Positions 10,106 through 21,444 of a DNA stretch of 24,201 bases are shown here, one piece after another. Each line of letters opens with the position of its first letter. Position 1 is the first letter of the stretch. Position numbers and translations under genes: made by a program. The notes beneath the pieces were generated by a model. That model ran no database searches. It was not told the origin of the DNA and saw nothing but the letters and a program-made list of their open reading frames with translations. Where the stretch lies: assembly GCA_905182995.1 (NCBI GenBank), contig CAJJDP010000174.1, positions 76,081 to 100,281 on the forward strand, in the 5' to 3' direction. Source of the stretch: Paramecium octaurelia. Its lineage: Eukaryota; Ciliophora; Oligohymenophorea; Peniculida; Parameciidae.

Positions 10106-11590
10106 GAGAAATTTTGGGGTATATTGAAAATTTGATATTATTTAATTCATGATAAATCTCATGAAGAGGATAGAGCTTCTTGATATTAAAAATTTATATT
10201 CTAATTTAGATGATAAAATTTTAGAATTAAGAAGTAATGAGTAATATAGCAATAAAGGAATATGTTAAACATAATCAATTTTTTGATGTATCAAAATTTA
10301 TGGAAGGAAGTAGTTGTTTTAAGTAGAGATAATAAAATTCCATTAGCATGGCTTCTAATCTAAGATTATGATACAATAAACAAAGAATAAGTTTTCTATT
10401 AACTAAGATTGGAGTAAGGCTTTATCTATAATGTAAATTTGAAACTTCTATCCTCTGATCTAAAGGCTTCTAAGTTGATAAACTGAATAAATCAGTTCAA
10501 ACTCAAAATTCATAGTCTAAATTAAAATAGTACTTGAATAGAGCTTTCTAATAGTATGTTAAAAGATGAGTAGCTACTTAAATTGATAATTTCAAATCTT
10601 CAGTTTGTGCAAAAACAACATGCATTTTGTACTTATTTTTTTGATCAATATTAATGATGGATAAATTGAAAAATGATTGAGAAAGGAAATACCAGCATAA
10701 CATGCTTTGTTACTTTTTGTGAGCAGAACCATATAATTTTAGTATTTCTTCTAAACTCCAAATTCTTACTGCAAATATTTTTTAAAAGACCACTTTATGA
10801 TAACGAAAATTTTATATAAAATTTTTATAATATTAGAAAAAACGGATTTTTGCAATATAGAGAATATATCAAAAAGTTCATTTCAGATTACAATTTTCCT
10901 CTTGTACTTACTAAATGAAATTTGATTGTATTGTTTTCTTTCCAGTTATTAGAGAAAACTGTTTGAAGTAATAAAAGAATTAGAAAGATGTTAAATGAAG
11001 GAAAAAGAAATTTTTAAGAATTCAAAAAAATTGGAGAAATAAAATAAAATTTATTGTAAGTATTTCTGAAAGTACTCAATCTTAATTATCATCATAATTG
11101 TGATTATGTGTTATTTGTGAATAGGTTTTAATATTTCTTCCTATTTTCTAAAAAATCCAGTTGTTAGTTACTCATACTTTTCAATCAAATTCTTTTCTTC
11201 AGTAGCTGTATTTTTTATAATCTCACTAAAGAACTAAATATATACAAATGAATCAAAAGATAACCCACCTAAAATGCCACAATTTTCTCTCATTACTTCA
11301 TGTTTATACAGTAAATTTTCATCATTATTAGATACTGCTCTGCTAGGGATATTTTGTAGTTCTATTTAGAGAACTAATGGATAATACAATATTATATCAA
11401 AATTCAGCTAAGTTTAAGGTATATTTCTTAAGAAAGATTTTAAATATATTTATTATCACACTTAATTAATAATTAATTTATAAATAAGTATGTAAATCGT
11501 TTTAATTTAAGAATGTTCTTCTATTTATTTTGAGCGAACAACAAGCCTCAACATTAAAACAAACAAGTTGGAATATTTTATAAATTTATG
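10106..11590 (+). pseudogene. Probable 3' continuation of the decayed gene
   Basis: Coding-like pieces continue on the plus strand in shifting frames. Near 10240-10483 the text is DNKIPLAWLLIQDYDTINKE (same frame as the preceding relic, ending at TGA 10484-10486). Near 10680-10920 it is GNTSITCFVTFCEQNHIIL and FLQYREYIKKFISDYNFPLV. From about 11070 to 11588 it is hydrophobic text (SILIIIIIVIMCYL, then KFFSSVAVFFIISL) that could be one or two membrane helices, broken by a TGA near 11122. Competing frames in the same DNA also look plausible in places, so exact boundaries are not supportable. No intact gene is present. Confidence 0.3.
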
Positions 11591-11681
11591 ATATTAGAAT
11601 GTTTTAAGATTTTGTTTTTAAAAAGCATGAGTAGTTAGCCTTAAACTTATTGAAAAGTCTTTAATAATTATTTATTTTGAT
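11591..11681 (+). promoter_or_regulatory. 5' flank of the large gene
   Basis: Ninety-odd AT-rich bases directly upstream of the chosen ATG. The start region of ciliate genes carries no strong consensus, and none is visible. The flank is marked only because it must hold the transcription start. There is no alternative upstream ATG in frame giving a better signal peptide. Confidence 0.25.
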
Positions 11682-11744
11682 ATGATTAGAAAGGATATTC
11701 AGTTATTTTTATTGATACTACAACTAGTGAATGGATTTAGAAGT
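11682..11744 (+). other. Signal peptide of the large protein
   Basis: The protein begins MIRKDIQLFLLILQLVNG: two basic residues, a hydrophobic core of about eleven residues, then small residues. This is a typical secretory signal with cleavage expected near residue 18-21. It supports this ATG as the start and places the cysteine modules in the lumen or outside the cell. Confidence 0.75.
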
Positions 11745-14700
11745 CTGTCTAATACTTACAATAAAGCTAGTTATTTGGTTGAATGTAGAGGAGGACATTA
11801 TCATGCTCCTGGGATGAACCCCCATCCTTGTGTTTGTATTTTATTCATGTGGATTTAGACTATAATTCTGCTTGTTCATCAGTCACAGAACCGAAAATGA
11901 TCAAAGCGAATGGCAATGAAATGCTATGCCATCCGAGACTTCGACAATATATCGTCTGGCCATATCAATACTTTGAAGAGGTGCTATTCTGTTAGAACCA
12001 AGCCATAATTTATGAATATTCAGAGAGCACTGATTTAGTCCTTTCATGTTTATTTGTGGTTGATTCCTGTGCAATAGCTTAAAAGTCAGGAGACATCATT
12101 AAGTGCTAATACTGTAATGGCTATAGAACTGGTGAGAAATGTTAATAGCCAATTAGTACTTTAAATTAATATTTAGGTTGCGGAAGTAATTGTGCAAGTT
12201 GTGCAGCAAATTATTGTGAAACATGCAAGGAAGGGTTTTCTCAGTCAAGTAGCGCTGATCTATAGTGCAGTTTAGGTAAATAAAATTTAAATATAATAGC
12301 CTGCCAAACAGGACATTTAAGCTGTTCTAAGGTTGATGGAGTATATGCATTTGAAGGGTGTAAAAAAGGTTACGAGCTGATTGATAATTAATGTGTAGGT
12401 ATTAATAATAATAAAGAACTCAAGCTTGTCCTCCTAAATGTACTAATTGTGTTATGGGTATTTGTTCTTAATGCGAATATCATTATCATTTAAAAGATAA
12501 TTAATGCTTTGGAGACATTAATTGCACTAGATTAGACTATACTTATGATCCTAACACTGGACTGGCTATCGGGATGACTTGTTAAATTTGCGATTTTGGA
12601 TATTTTTATAATACAACTCAACAAAAATGCACTCGTAATTAAATATCAATATTTTAAGTCTGTAAATAGTAACCTGGATTGGAAAAATGTTTGATTTGTT
12701 TTAATGCAACAGAATGCAAAATTTGTTTGGGAACACATGTTATAACTGCAGATAAGAAATGCATACCATTTGGAGGTTGCTCATCAAATTGTTAAACCTG
12801 CCTTAATACCGATCCTGATTACTGTACAACTTGCAATCTGAAGGAAAAATTTAAAACTTCCACAATCGAGCCGGGGAAATGTATTTGTGATTATCCAAAT
12901 GGTTATGTTGACAAGGATGGTGAATGTGCAAAATGTTCTGATGGGTAATGTTAAACTTGTACGAGAGATTATTATGAATGCACATCTTGTAAACCTATTA
13001 CAAATAGATCACTTTTTAATACTTAATGCATTTGCAAATAAGGATATTTTGAGACTGGTTAACCTGATTAAATATGTTAAAGTATTTGTAAATATAAATT
13101 AGAATGCCACTCTGATTGCTATAATTGTAAAGGACCTTATAATAATGATTGTACAGAATGTGGAGATCCAAGCATCTATTATAAATACATTGAAAACGGA
13201 TCATGTTTTTGCTTAGAAAGAACATTTATGTAAATTTAATCTGATGGAAATAGCATTTGCAAACGTAATAAGATTACTAATTTTATTAGCTTGCCATTCT
13301 TTATGCTAAAAATGTTATTAGCCCTAAGATAGTACAACTAATCAATATTGCACTATGTGCATTGCAGGTCAACGTCGAGTTTTAACTGGTGATTACCGAT
13401 GCATTTGTTAAGATGGATATGGAAGTGATGGAATCTCAGATAATTGCATAAGTGATTATATCAAATATAAGAATAGAGTGTCATTATTCGTGTAAGAGTT
13501 GTAATGGACCCCTTGAAACTGATTGCACTTAATGTTCCTCTGCTGCCCAGAGGTATTTGACATTCGAAAATAAATGTGCTTGCAATTAAGCCTATTATGA
13601 CCCTGGATTCAAGGATCCAAATTGTTTATGTAATCTATACTTTCATTACTACAAAATAGTGTCCTGTCATCATTCTTGTACTAGCTGTACTGTTTTTGGT
13701 TAAGATTAATGCACTTCTTGTTCATCAACAAGACATGCTGATAGAGTTGGAGCTTCTTTTTAATGTCTTTGCAACGATTCACACTATTATAGTGATCCAT
13801 TCTTTTTAGAATGTTAGCCATGTCATCTAACATGCAAAACTTGTAATGGCATTTATGAAACTAATTGTCTAACTTGTGACACTACTTATAGAGAATTAGT
13901 CATTTCAAAATGTAATTGCTACCCTGGTTATTACAGCATAGGCATTTTGTAGTGTTCATGTGAGTATTTAATAATTATATTAGAGTGCCATTTTACCTGT
14001 TTGTCTTGTTTTTCTTCAAATGAAGATGGTTGTATCACTTGCTCCTCTGCCAAAAATAGAGTAATGAAAGCAAACAAATGTGTCTGTAAAGAAAATACAT
14101 TGTTAACATCAAATAACGATTCAATGTGTTCAAGTAAATTTTCCATTTAAATTTAGATTGCTCATATCGTTGTTCATCTTGCACTATAGCAATTGATAAT
14201 TGCACCGCATGTCCTGATTAATCGTAACGGGATTTAGGAACTGATAATTCTTGTTAATGTCCAGCTTATTATTATGATGAACCTGGGAATCCTATTTGCA
14301 TAAGTACTATTCTAACTTTAACTCTAGAGTGTCATCGTACTTGTTAGACTTGCCAAGGGTCATAAATTAATTAATGTACTTCTTGTAATCTTCTAAGTAA
14401 AAGAGAATTAAACGCCAATGGAGAATGCGTTTGTAAGAATAACTACTTTGATGCAGGAGTATAAGAATGTTAAAGTATCTAGTAATTATAATATTAATAG
14501 CTTGCAGCAGTGATTGTTTAGAATGCGCTACTACTCCTTCAAATTGCATATCTTGCAATCCAGATAGGTATTTGCTGGGAAACACCTGTTTATGCAAAAC
14601 AAAACTTTAAGGAAGCTATTTAACTACATATCTAGTGCCATTAAAAAACCGATGTCAAAGTAAAGTGATTAAATTTATGCATAGGCTGCCATTATAGTTG

Positions 14701-17700
14701 TCTATCCTGCAGCGGCCCTTAAGCAAATTAATGTTTGTCTTGTTTAAATTCAGAATCAAGAACTATGATTGCTTCAAGCTGTGTATGTATAGAAAACTAC
14801 TTTGATACCAGTGTCCCCATTTGTCAAAGTAATTAATTCCTTCATTTTTTAAGAATGCGATTTTCGATGTTAAGGATGTACATCATTGGCTACTTTATGT
14901 AAATCTTGCCCAGCAGGAAGCTTAAGAATATATAATTCTTCAAGTTCTACTTGTAATTGTCCTAGTTCATATTATGATGATGGGGTTAATCCTGTTTGTT
15001 AAAGTAGTATTTTATAATAACTTTAGAGTGCGATTACACTTGCTTGACATGTAAAATGATATCGAGTAGATGTGACACTTGTTAGGTAAACTCAAATAGA
15101 ACCTATAATTCATTATTATTTTCTTGTCTTTGCGATGATCATTATTATGATTCTGGAACTCCTGTTTGTTAGTAATGTCATTATTCTTGTCTACTATGTA
15201 ATGCTTTTGGGGCTGATTAATGTAAGAGCTGCTAAACATAAACAACTTCGTTAAGAATATTAAACGGAAATGTTTGCTAATGTCTCCCTGGATATTACGA
15301 TGATGGATTTTCTGCAAATTGCTAAAAATGCTATGACAAATGTTTAAGCTGTATTAATTCTTCATCTTATTGCACATCTTGTGAGTAAACAAGGTATTTA
15401 GACTAAAATTAATGTCTATGCAGAGCTGGTTATTTTGATAACGGTGCAAGCAATTGTATAAAATGTGATTCAAAGTGTTACAAGTGCAATATCAATTCAA
15501 CATAATGTACAGAATGTGATCCAAGTGGTTCAAGAATATTAAACACTAATAATAATACTTGTTAATGTAAACCAGGCACAACAGAAATAGATGGATTATG
15601 TTAAAATTGTGATTCGAATTGCTAGACATGTTCAAATGCTGCTACAAATTGTACATCTTGTGGTCTAATGAAATCACTAATTAACTCATAATGTAAATGT
15701 ATAGATGGAACTTATTTGTCGAATGTAGATAATAAATGCTAGAATTGTAACCCTACTTGTGAAATTTGCGGTGGATTAGACTCATTTTGTTTGAGTTGTT
15801 CTTCAGATAAAAATAGGATTATCGATAATACAAATCACACTTGTATTTGTATGGCTGGATATTATGAAGATATGGTAAATATCTCTTGTTTGCAATGCGA
15901 TCAAACATGTTTAACTTGCTTTGGTATTTCTTCATATTGCACAAAATGTGATTCAAATCTGAACCTAACGCTGAATTATTAAAATAGATGTGTTTGCAAA
16001 TCAGGTTATTTTTTTAATCTCACTACTTAATAATGTTAAGGTATTATATTATAATCAATTTAAGGTTGTCATATTAGTTGCACAGAATGTTTGACTTTAA
16101 CTTAATGCTTAACTTGTGAACTAATGACTCGATATTTTGAGAGCGATACATCAAAATGTTTATGCAAGGATGGCTATTATGAAGCTAATCAAAAATCATG
16201 TTTATGTACTAATTATGATGAAAACTTTAGAATGTCACAGCAGTTGTAAAACATGTTAGACTTAATCAAATAAATGTCTCTCTTGCGAAGAATCTAATTT
16301 AAGATACTTTTAAATGAATTTTTGTCCCTGTCTTGATGGATACTATGATGTTGGAATTGAAATGTGTCAAAAATGCAGTGACATTTGTAAGACTTGCTAA
16401 GAAAATTCAACCAAATGTTACTCATGTTACTCAAATCATCTTCGTGTGATAAATCAAAATACATGTACTTGCATTCCTGGATATTTTGATAATGGTTCAT
16501 TAATATGTGAAAGTATTTAATTGATTAAATTAGAATGCTCAAATTCTTGTTAAACGTGCAAAAATTAGAAAGATTATTGTACTAGTTGTGATGTGAATTA
16601 AAATAGATTAGATCAATCTATCCTTCATAAATGTCCTTGCATCTCTGATTTTTATTAAGATTCTAATGAAATTTGTTAAAGTAGTTATTTTCTTTTAATA
16701 AAGAATGTCATATAAAATGCTCCGGATGTGTTAATGAGAGAAATAATTGTTTAAGCTGCAAATATTTATAAGGTTCCAACAGATTAACAATTTCAAATTA
16801 ATGCAATTGTAAAGACGGATATTATGATGATGATATCCAGATTATCTGTAATAAATGTGATACCCGTTGCAAGACTTGTGAAAGAGATCCTAAAAATTGT
16901 CTTAAATGTTTTAGTAACTTAAGAATAAATCCTCCTGATTGTCAATGTATGAATGGCTACTTTGAAAATTAATATCTAACTTGTGAACGTAGCTATGTTT
17001 AATAAAAAATAAGCTTGCTAAATTTAATGTGATACATGTTAAACTATAGCCTCGAATTGTGTGACATGCAAAGTAGGGCGTATAAACAAATCATGTGATT
17101 GCGAAGATGGATATTTTGAAGGTGGTCAACCTTTATGCATATGTATAAATTGAATCAATATTGAAGAATGCGATTTTTAATGTTAAAAATGCAAAAATTA
17201 TGCAACTAACTGCCTAAAATGTAAAGGTGATCGATTGGAGAGTCCACTTTGTCGATGTTCAGATGGATATTATGATGATTTCTAAAGCATAAATTGCTTG
17301 AAATGTGATTACACTTGTAAAACATGTACTTTGGATGGATGTCTATCGTGCAATGGAAACAGAATCTTATCATATCAAATGACGTGTGATCCTCCTCCTA
17401 ATTCAATTAGCTCATTATTAACTCCTTGGTGCTCAAGTATAGTATTCCTAATATCAAAGATTGCGAAGTAGCTGTGATGAAAATTAAATTATCAGATGAT
17501 CTGACAGCAATAATTGTACAATTTGATCTTCCCTTGAACCCAAATTTCTTTACAAGTTAGCTTGATAGCAATATTTGTTTTAACATCTTAGACCAGAACA
17601 CTATATCTAAATTAGGAATAAATCCACAATGTGATATAGATCCTAATAATTAACAACAATTAATTTTGAGTCTCGGTCGCAATCCCACAATTATTCCAGG

Positions 17701-20700
17701 AGACTAAATTAATTTTTTGTAGGATTCATTTGGTCACAATAATTGTAATGGCAAACTGCAGCGTTTCGTTTTTAATAAACTAGAAAAACCCTCTAACCCA
17801 TTAGCCCCTGTTATAAAATATAATGTACCTACATATCTCTTTAATCCTTGTGATGAGAACATCTTTTTGATAGAATAAAAACTTTATGATGGATTGAGAA
17901 GTTTCATCTCCATTTCGTGGTCATTTATAGTGTAGGGGGAAAATGGAAATGGTGGTCTTGTTAATTTGGTAACCGAATTAACAAATTTTCAATTACTGGA
18001 TCTAACCATCCCAGAAAAAACCTTACCCATTTAGTCAAATATAACTTTATTTGTGGAAGTTCAAAATTTTGTTTTATAAAAAAATGTTTTTAAGATACTA
18101 ATTCAAACACATGCTGGATAATTTCCTAGTATTTTTTCGAACCTTAAACAATATTATTATCCTTTTGAATCTATAAATCTGGCCTTCACCTTAAATAAGA
18201 AAGGGTGCATAGAAAATTCACAAATTTCAAAAGATACTTCTTAATATTAAATTAATTTTTATGAAATTTACAGAAACAATTCTAAATCTAGACCTTCAAA
18301 TATCAATTATACTGAACTAATTAATTCTAATTAATTAGAATTTAATATTCAAAGCTATTCTTTAAGTGCATAAACAGCTTATACATTTCTATTAACAATA
18401 GCAGATTCTTCAATTTAATATTACTCCTAACAAAATGTAACTATTTAGATTACATCAGCTGGAATTCTCTGCTAATTTAATGGAACAAAGAAGTTGTAAA
18501 AATACTCAGATGTTACAAATATTTACATCTTCTGCAAAGATCTAGATGTTTAATATGATTGGAATCAAGACCCAAATTTGTCAATAAAGGTTAGTTGTTT
18601 AGATCTAACTTTATAAGATGAATGTAAAGATTTTTAATTGAAAACATTATAAATTAATTCTACCTAAACTAGTTAGATTTTTCCTAAAGCTACTTTCAAG
18701 CCATTCACAATTTAATCTTGGAAAGTAATTGCCAACAAAAATTAATTGTCGTACAATTATAAAATAACTATTGTATATTTAGAATATGACTTCAAGATCC
18801 TCGATATAGATTATAATAATGGATATTTGATAAGGCCAGTTAATACCTATGAAGATTTACAATTTACATTTAAAATACCGTTTTAAGATAGACAGTACCT
18901 TTTAGATTATTAAATAGTAATAATTTATGATTTTCAATTAATTTCAATACTTCGACCTCAATACTTTAAATATTCATTTTAGTTATACAATTACTATTAA
19001 TAATTTAATAAAGGAAATAAATTTAATCTTAAATTTTTAGCTTAATATACTAACGATATCATTCCTTGCCAGACAGACTTAAGCTTAGTGTTAAATTAAC
19101 CTCCAATTTGTAAATTTTAAATGCTGGAGTAGAATATCAAAGCTTTAGAACCTCATAAAATGGCAATTAATTGTGAATAATCAGAAGATAAACCATATCT
19201 TTATTAAATGAAGGTGTTTCTTTTTTAAGAAGACTTTGAAGAGTTTCAAAATAAAACATCAGATAATTCACTCCTTTTCTACAGCTTTTAACAATCGAAT
19301 AATCTAATTGGGTATTTTCCTAATTCAGAAATCAATGTTATTTTTTAAATCATAGATTAACGAGGGTCTATGACAAATATCCAAAAAAGCCTAAATATCT
19401 CGCAAAATCAAGTCTTATGCACCAATTAATCTATAGATCAATTATCATTAAGGGAAAAAATTGCATGGATATTTGAAATAATGATTAATCATTACGAAGA
19501 TTCGAATTGCACAAAATTTAAAGATGAATTATTAAAGTACGTTGAAACAGGAATAAATTCGGATAATATATATGAAAAATTATTAGCCTATTAGGCAATT
19601 AATCTATACAAAAGATAAATAATAAAATAGAAGGCATCAAACTCTTCGTTGAGATTGTTAGAATAAAATTATCAAGATGAATGCTACAATAAAGACACAT
19701 CACTTTTTATTATTACTAATTAAGAACCATTCTCAAGAAACAGCACAAATATTTCATCCTTAGCAATAAGTTCGAAAAAAGTTGAGTCATAAATAGCAAA
19801 TTTGATAAAGTTGAAGAAAAATCTTGAGAATTAAAATTCGTAAAATTCTCTAGTTGTCGATTCTCAAACAATTATCATGATTAAAGGTGTAATCTAAATG
19901 TTATAAATTTCGGTACAATTAATTGATAATTAATTGTTGATTATTTCTTAGAATGCAACATCTGCAGAAAATTAAGAGCAAGTAACAAAGATATCTGAAA
20001 TGCTAATTTAATTAATTAATAATGTTACCATGCATATAAGTGACAATGTCGAAGTAAATGGTAGGGTTTTGTTAATTTAAGGACTGATATTGAAATTGTA
20101 ATTTTAATAACTTACAAAACCTAAATATAATTAAGAGTTTTAATTACAGAACGATTACTTAGATAATTTAATTGCATACATATAGAAGTAATAATTAATA
20201 GTAAATTATAATTATTATAATCTATCAGAAATCTACACAACTATGCTCCAAATTTACTTAAATAGATCAGATTTTGAGATTGATTAAAATCATTTAGTGA
20301 AAACAATTTTAACTAATTCTCTTTATACTAATAATTAAATTAATCAGCTTGAATTAAATACTTATTATAGAATTGACTTGGCTGAATTTCGATATTGTTA
20401 AAGTTCGTAAGAGACTTCTATAATTTTTGAATATAATTATTATTGCATTAATCACTTAACGGCAAATAAATTTGAAAAATGCGATTTAGAAATGGAAGAA
20501 ATTGATAATCAAAAAACTCAACTCTTTTGTAAATGTAAAGCAATAGGAAATTTATTTTTGATAAAAATTGCCAATAAAACTATGACTTAATAAAATAATA
20601 CATCGGTGAATTAAACATAATTTGATTTGAAGTAAATGAAATTATTAAAGCAACCTTATTTATTTGTCTAGGTTGTGTTTATTATGTCTTCTTTTATTGT

Positions 20701-21444
20701 TTACTGTTTCCTATTTTATAAAGAAAATCAAAGAGATAAGGAAATTGCAAAGGAACAGAGTTAAAGTGGAACGTAAGATACATTAGAAAAAGGTTAGAAA
20801 GTTTTTGGAAGAAAATATTATCCAGGTCATGTGTTTATATTTAAAGCATCTTTCAAAGTAAGTTACTTTATTATAAAAATAGTACATCCATTCAATTTTG
20901 TAATTTTTTTAAGTTGACGAAAACAAAGTGAATAAAAGCTTTAGATTCCTTCAATTTAGTAATTAAATAAGCGTTTTAATATTAACATCCATTTGGGAAG
21001 TTTTAGTCCCGAATTTCGTAATTATCAATGCATCAATCAACCTTCTTGTTTTGTTAGGTTTTAGAGCAATTTCAAAGATATTTCAAACGATTTATTTGTT
21101 TAAAGGCAAAATTTCTATAGCAGTGGTTCTACTGTATTTCTGCCTTCCTTTTATGTATGTATTCCTTACAATTTTTCTATTTAATTAAAAGTATGTTATT
21201 ATTTAATATTAGTGAAATTAATTAGACTGGCATAGATGTTTAAATAACTTTAAATCTATTGAGTACCTTATTTTTAGTTTTTTTCATTTATGAGCCAATA
21301 GCTATTTATCTAAGAATAGTTATATACAAAACTTTTATGGAAAGTGTTAAAAATAATGAATATATTCCAATCAACCATTTTGTTTATTTCTTTATCTATC
21401 ACAGTAAAATAAATAATATTTACGATTAATTAAATATTAGATGA
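11682..21444 (+). CDS. Giant cysteine-rich, GPS-like, multi-pass membrane protein (23 exons)
   Basis: Read with TAA/TAG as Gln, exons are 11682-11829, 11859-12398, 12425-13081, 13103-13264, 13290-13451, 13477-13629, 13660-13959, 13984-14133, 14157-14303, 14328-14474, 14501-14659, 14685-14828, 14854-15003, 15027-16040, 16065-16205, 16231-16512, 16534-16680, 16704-16988, 17014-17142, 17167-17436, 17460-20857, 20883-21190 and 21213-21444. They sum to 9225 bases, 3074 residues plus TGA. Order: signal peptide; N-terminal domain; about 30 cysteine modules (residues 230-1763) like growth-factor-receptor/furin-type repeats; cysteine-poor ectodomain; GPS-like Cys cluster (2758-2788); about five membrane helices (2828 to about 3040). 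It probably acts at the cell surface or in a secretory membrane as an adhesion or receptor-like protein. Ligand and pathway are unknown. All exon joins keep frame, with no frameshift or in-frame TGA in 9.2 kb, so the gene looks intact. The exact 3' end is less certain (see 21445-21964). This intact gene stands between decayed stretches. Confidence 0.88.
12425..17436 (+). repeat. Tandem cysteine-rich modules, about 30 copies of about 50 residues
   Basis: Each module runs roughly C-x-x-x-C-x-x-C, then a spacer with N-x-C-x-x-C, an R-x-L-like stretch, C-x-C, and a G-Y-Y/F-D-x-G turn, ending near a C-x-x-C at the next module. Example pieces are CHSDCYNCKGPYNNDC and CQCLPGYYDDGFSANC. The pattern resembles the growth-factor-receptor cysteine-rich/furin-like repeats that are abundant in ciliate surface proteins. 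Modules are diverged at the DNA level, so this is an old expansion, not a recent satellite. Exon lengths in this region (129-162, then 270-300, and one of 1014 bases) are one, two or about six to seven modules. Confidence 0.85.
17460..20443 (+). other. Cysteine-poor ectodomain with GAIN-like stalk
   Basis: A single long exon codes about 1000 residues with few cysteines, many Asn-x-Ser/Thr sites (for example NITLF, NNSKS, NVTIQ) and beta-rich text. It follows directly after the last cysteine module. The position between extracellular repeats and a GPS-like cluster matches the REJ/GAIN region of polycystin-like and adhesion-receptor proteins. The stretch near residues 2560-2660 (e.g. IIMIKGVIQMLQISVQLIDN) is helical, as in the first GAIN subdomain. 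Sequence identity to REJ cannot be shown by eye, so this is an architectural inference. Confidence 0.45.
20444..20563 (+). other. GPS-like cysteine cluster
   Basis: Cys2758, Cys2770, Cys2786 and Cys2788 (text FEKCDLEMEE, then LFCKCKAIGNLFLIKI) repeat the C...C...C-x-C-x(n)-L-F spacing of the GPCR proteolysis site, about 40 residues before the first membrane helix. The usual His-Leu-Ser/Thr cleavage triad does not follow the C-x-C. An HLT occurs instead right after Cys2758. The fold may be kept while autoproteolysis is lost. Confidence 0.5.
20654..21400 (+). other. Membrane domain, about five helices
   Basis: Helix 1 is at residues 2828-2850 (PYLFVQVVFIMSSFIVYCFL), followed by a charged loop with KENQRDKEIAKEQ. 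Then come ISVLILTSIWEVLVPNFVII, NLLVLLGFRAI with following residues, ISIAVVLLYFCLPFMYVFLT and LLSTLFLVFFIYEPIAIYL. Two introns interrupt this part, one in the loop before helix 2 and one between helices 4 and 5. A PLAT domain, usual after the first helix in polycystin-1-like proteins, is not visible. Confidence 0.75.

Larger units (their letters stand above)
11830..21212 (+). other. Set of 22 mini-introns (21-30 bases)
   Basis: Introns: 11830-11858, 12399-12424, 13082-13102, 13265-13289, 13452-13476, 13630-13659, 13960-13983, 14134-14156, 14304-14327, 14475-14500, 14660-14684, 14829-14853, 15004-15026, 16041-16064, 16206-16230, 16513-16533, 16681-16703, 16989-17013, 17143-17166, 17437-17459, 20858-20882, 21191-21212. 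All start GT, mostly GTA, and end AG, mostly TAG. Most were placed because the cysteine frame breaks without them. The first 20 are phase 1, the last two phases 0 and 2. The second (ending CAAG) and the fourteenth (24 bases, readable through) are the least certain in exact ends. Confidence 0.8.

Noticed and set aside
12887..14597. Several small standard-code frames on both strands
   Set aside because: They overlap cysteine modules of the large gene in other frames or on the opposite strand and have no cysteine pattern of their own.
15791..15982. Standard-code 63-residue protein starting MSCSSDKN
   Set aside because: It is an internal piece of exon 14 of the large gene, bounded only by a TAA that is Gln in this genome. 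The ATG-like start in that frame is not a gene start.
12425..17436. CRISPR array or DNA satellite
   Set aside because: The periodicity is at the protein level (cysteine spacing). The DNA of the modules is diverged and coding.
11682..21444. Paramecium surface (immobilisation) antigen
   Set aside because: Those are GPI-anchored, have longer cysteine periods and lack a multi-pass membrane domain. This protein has about five helices and a GPS-like cluster.
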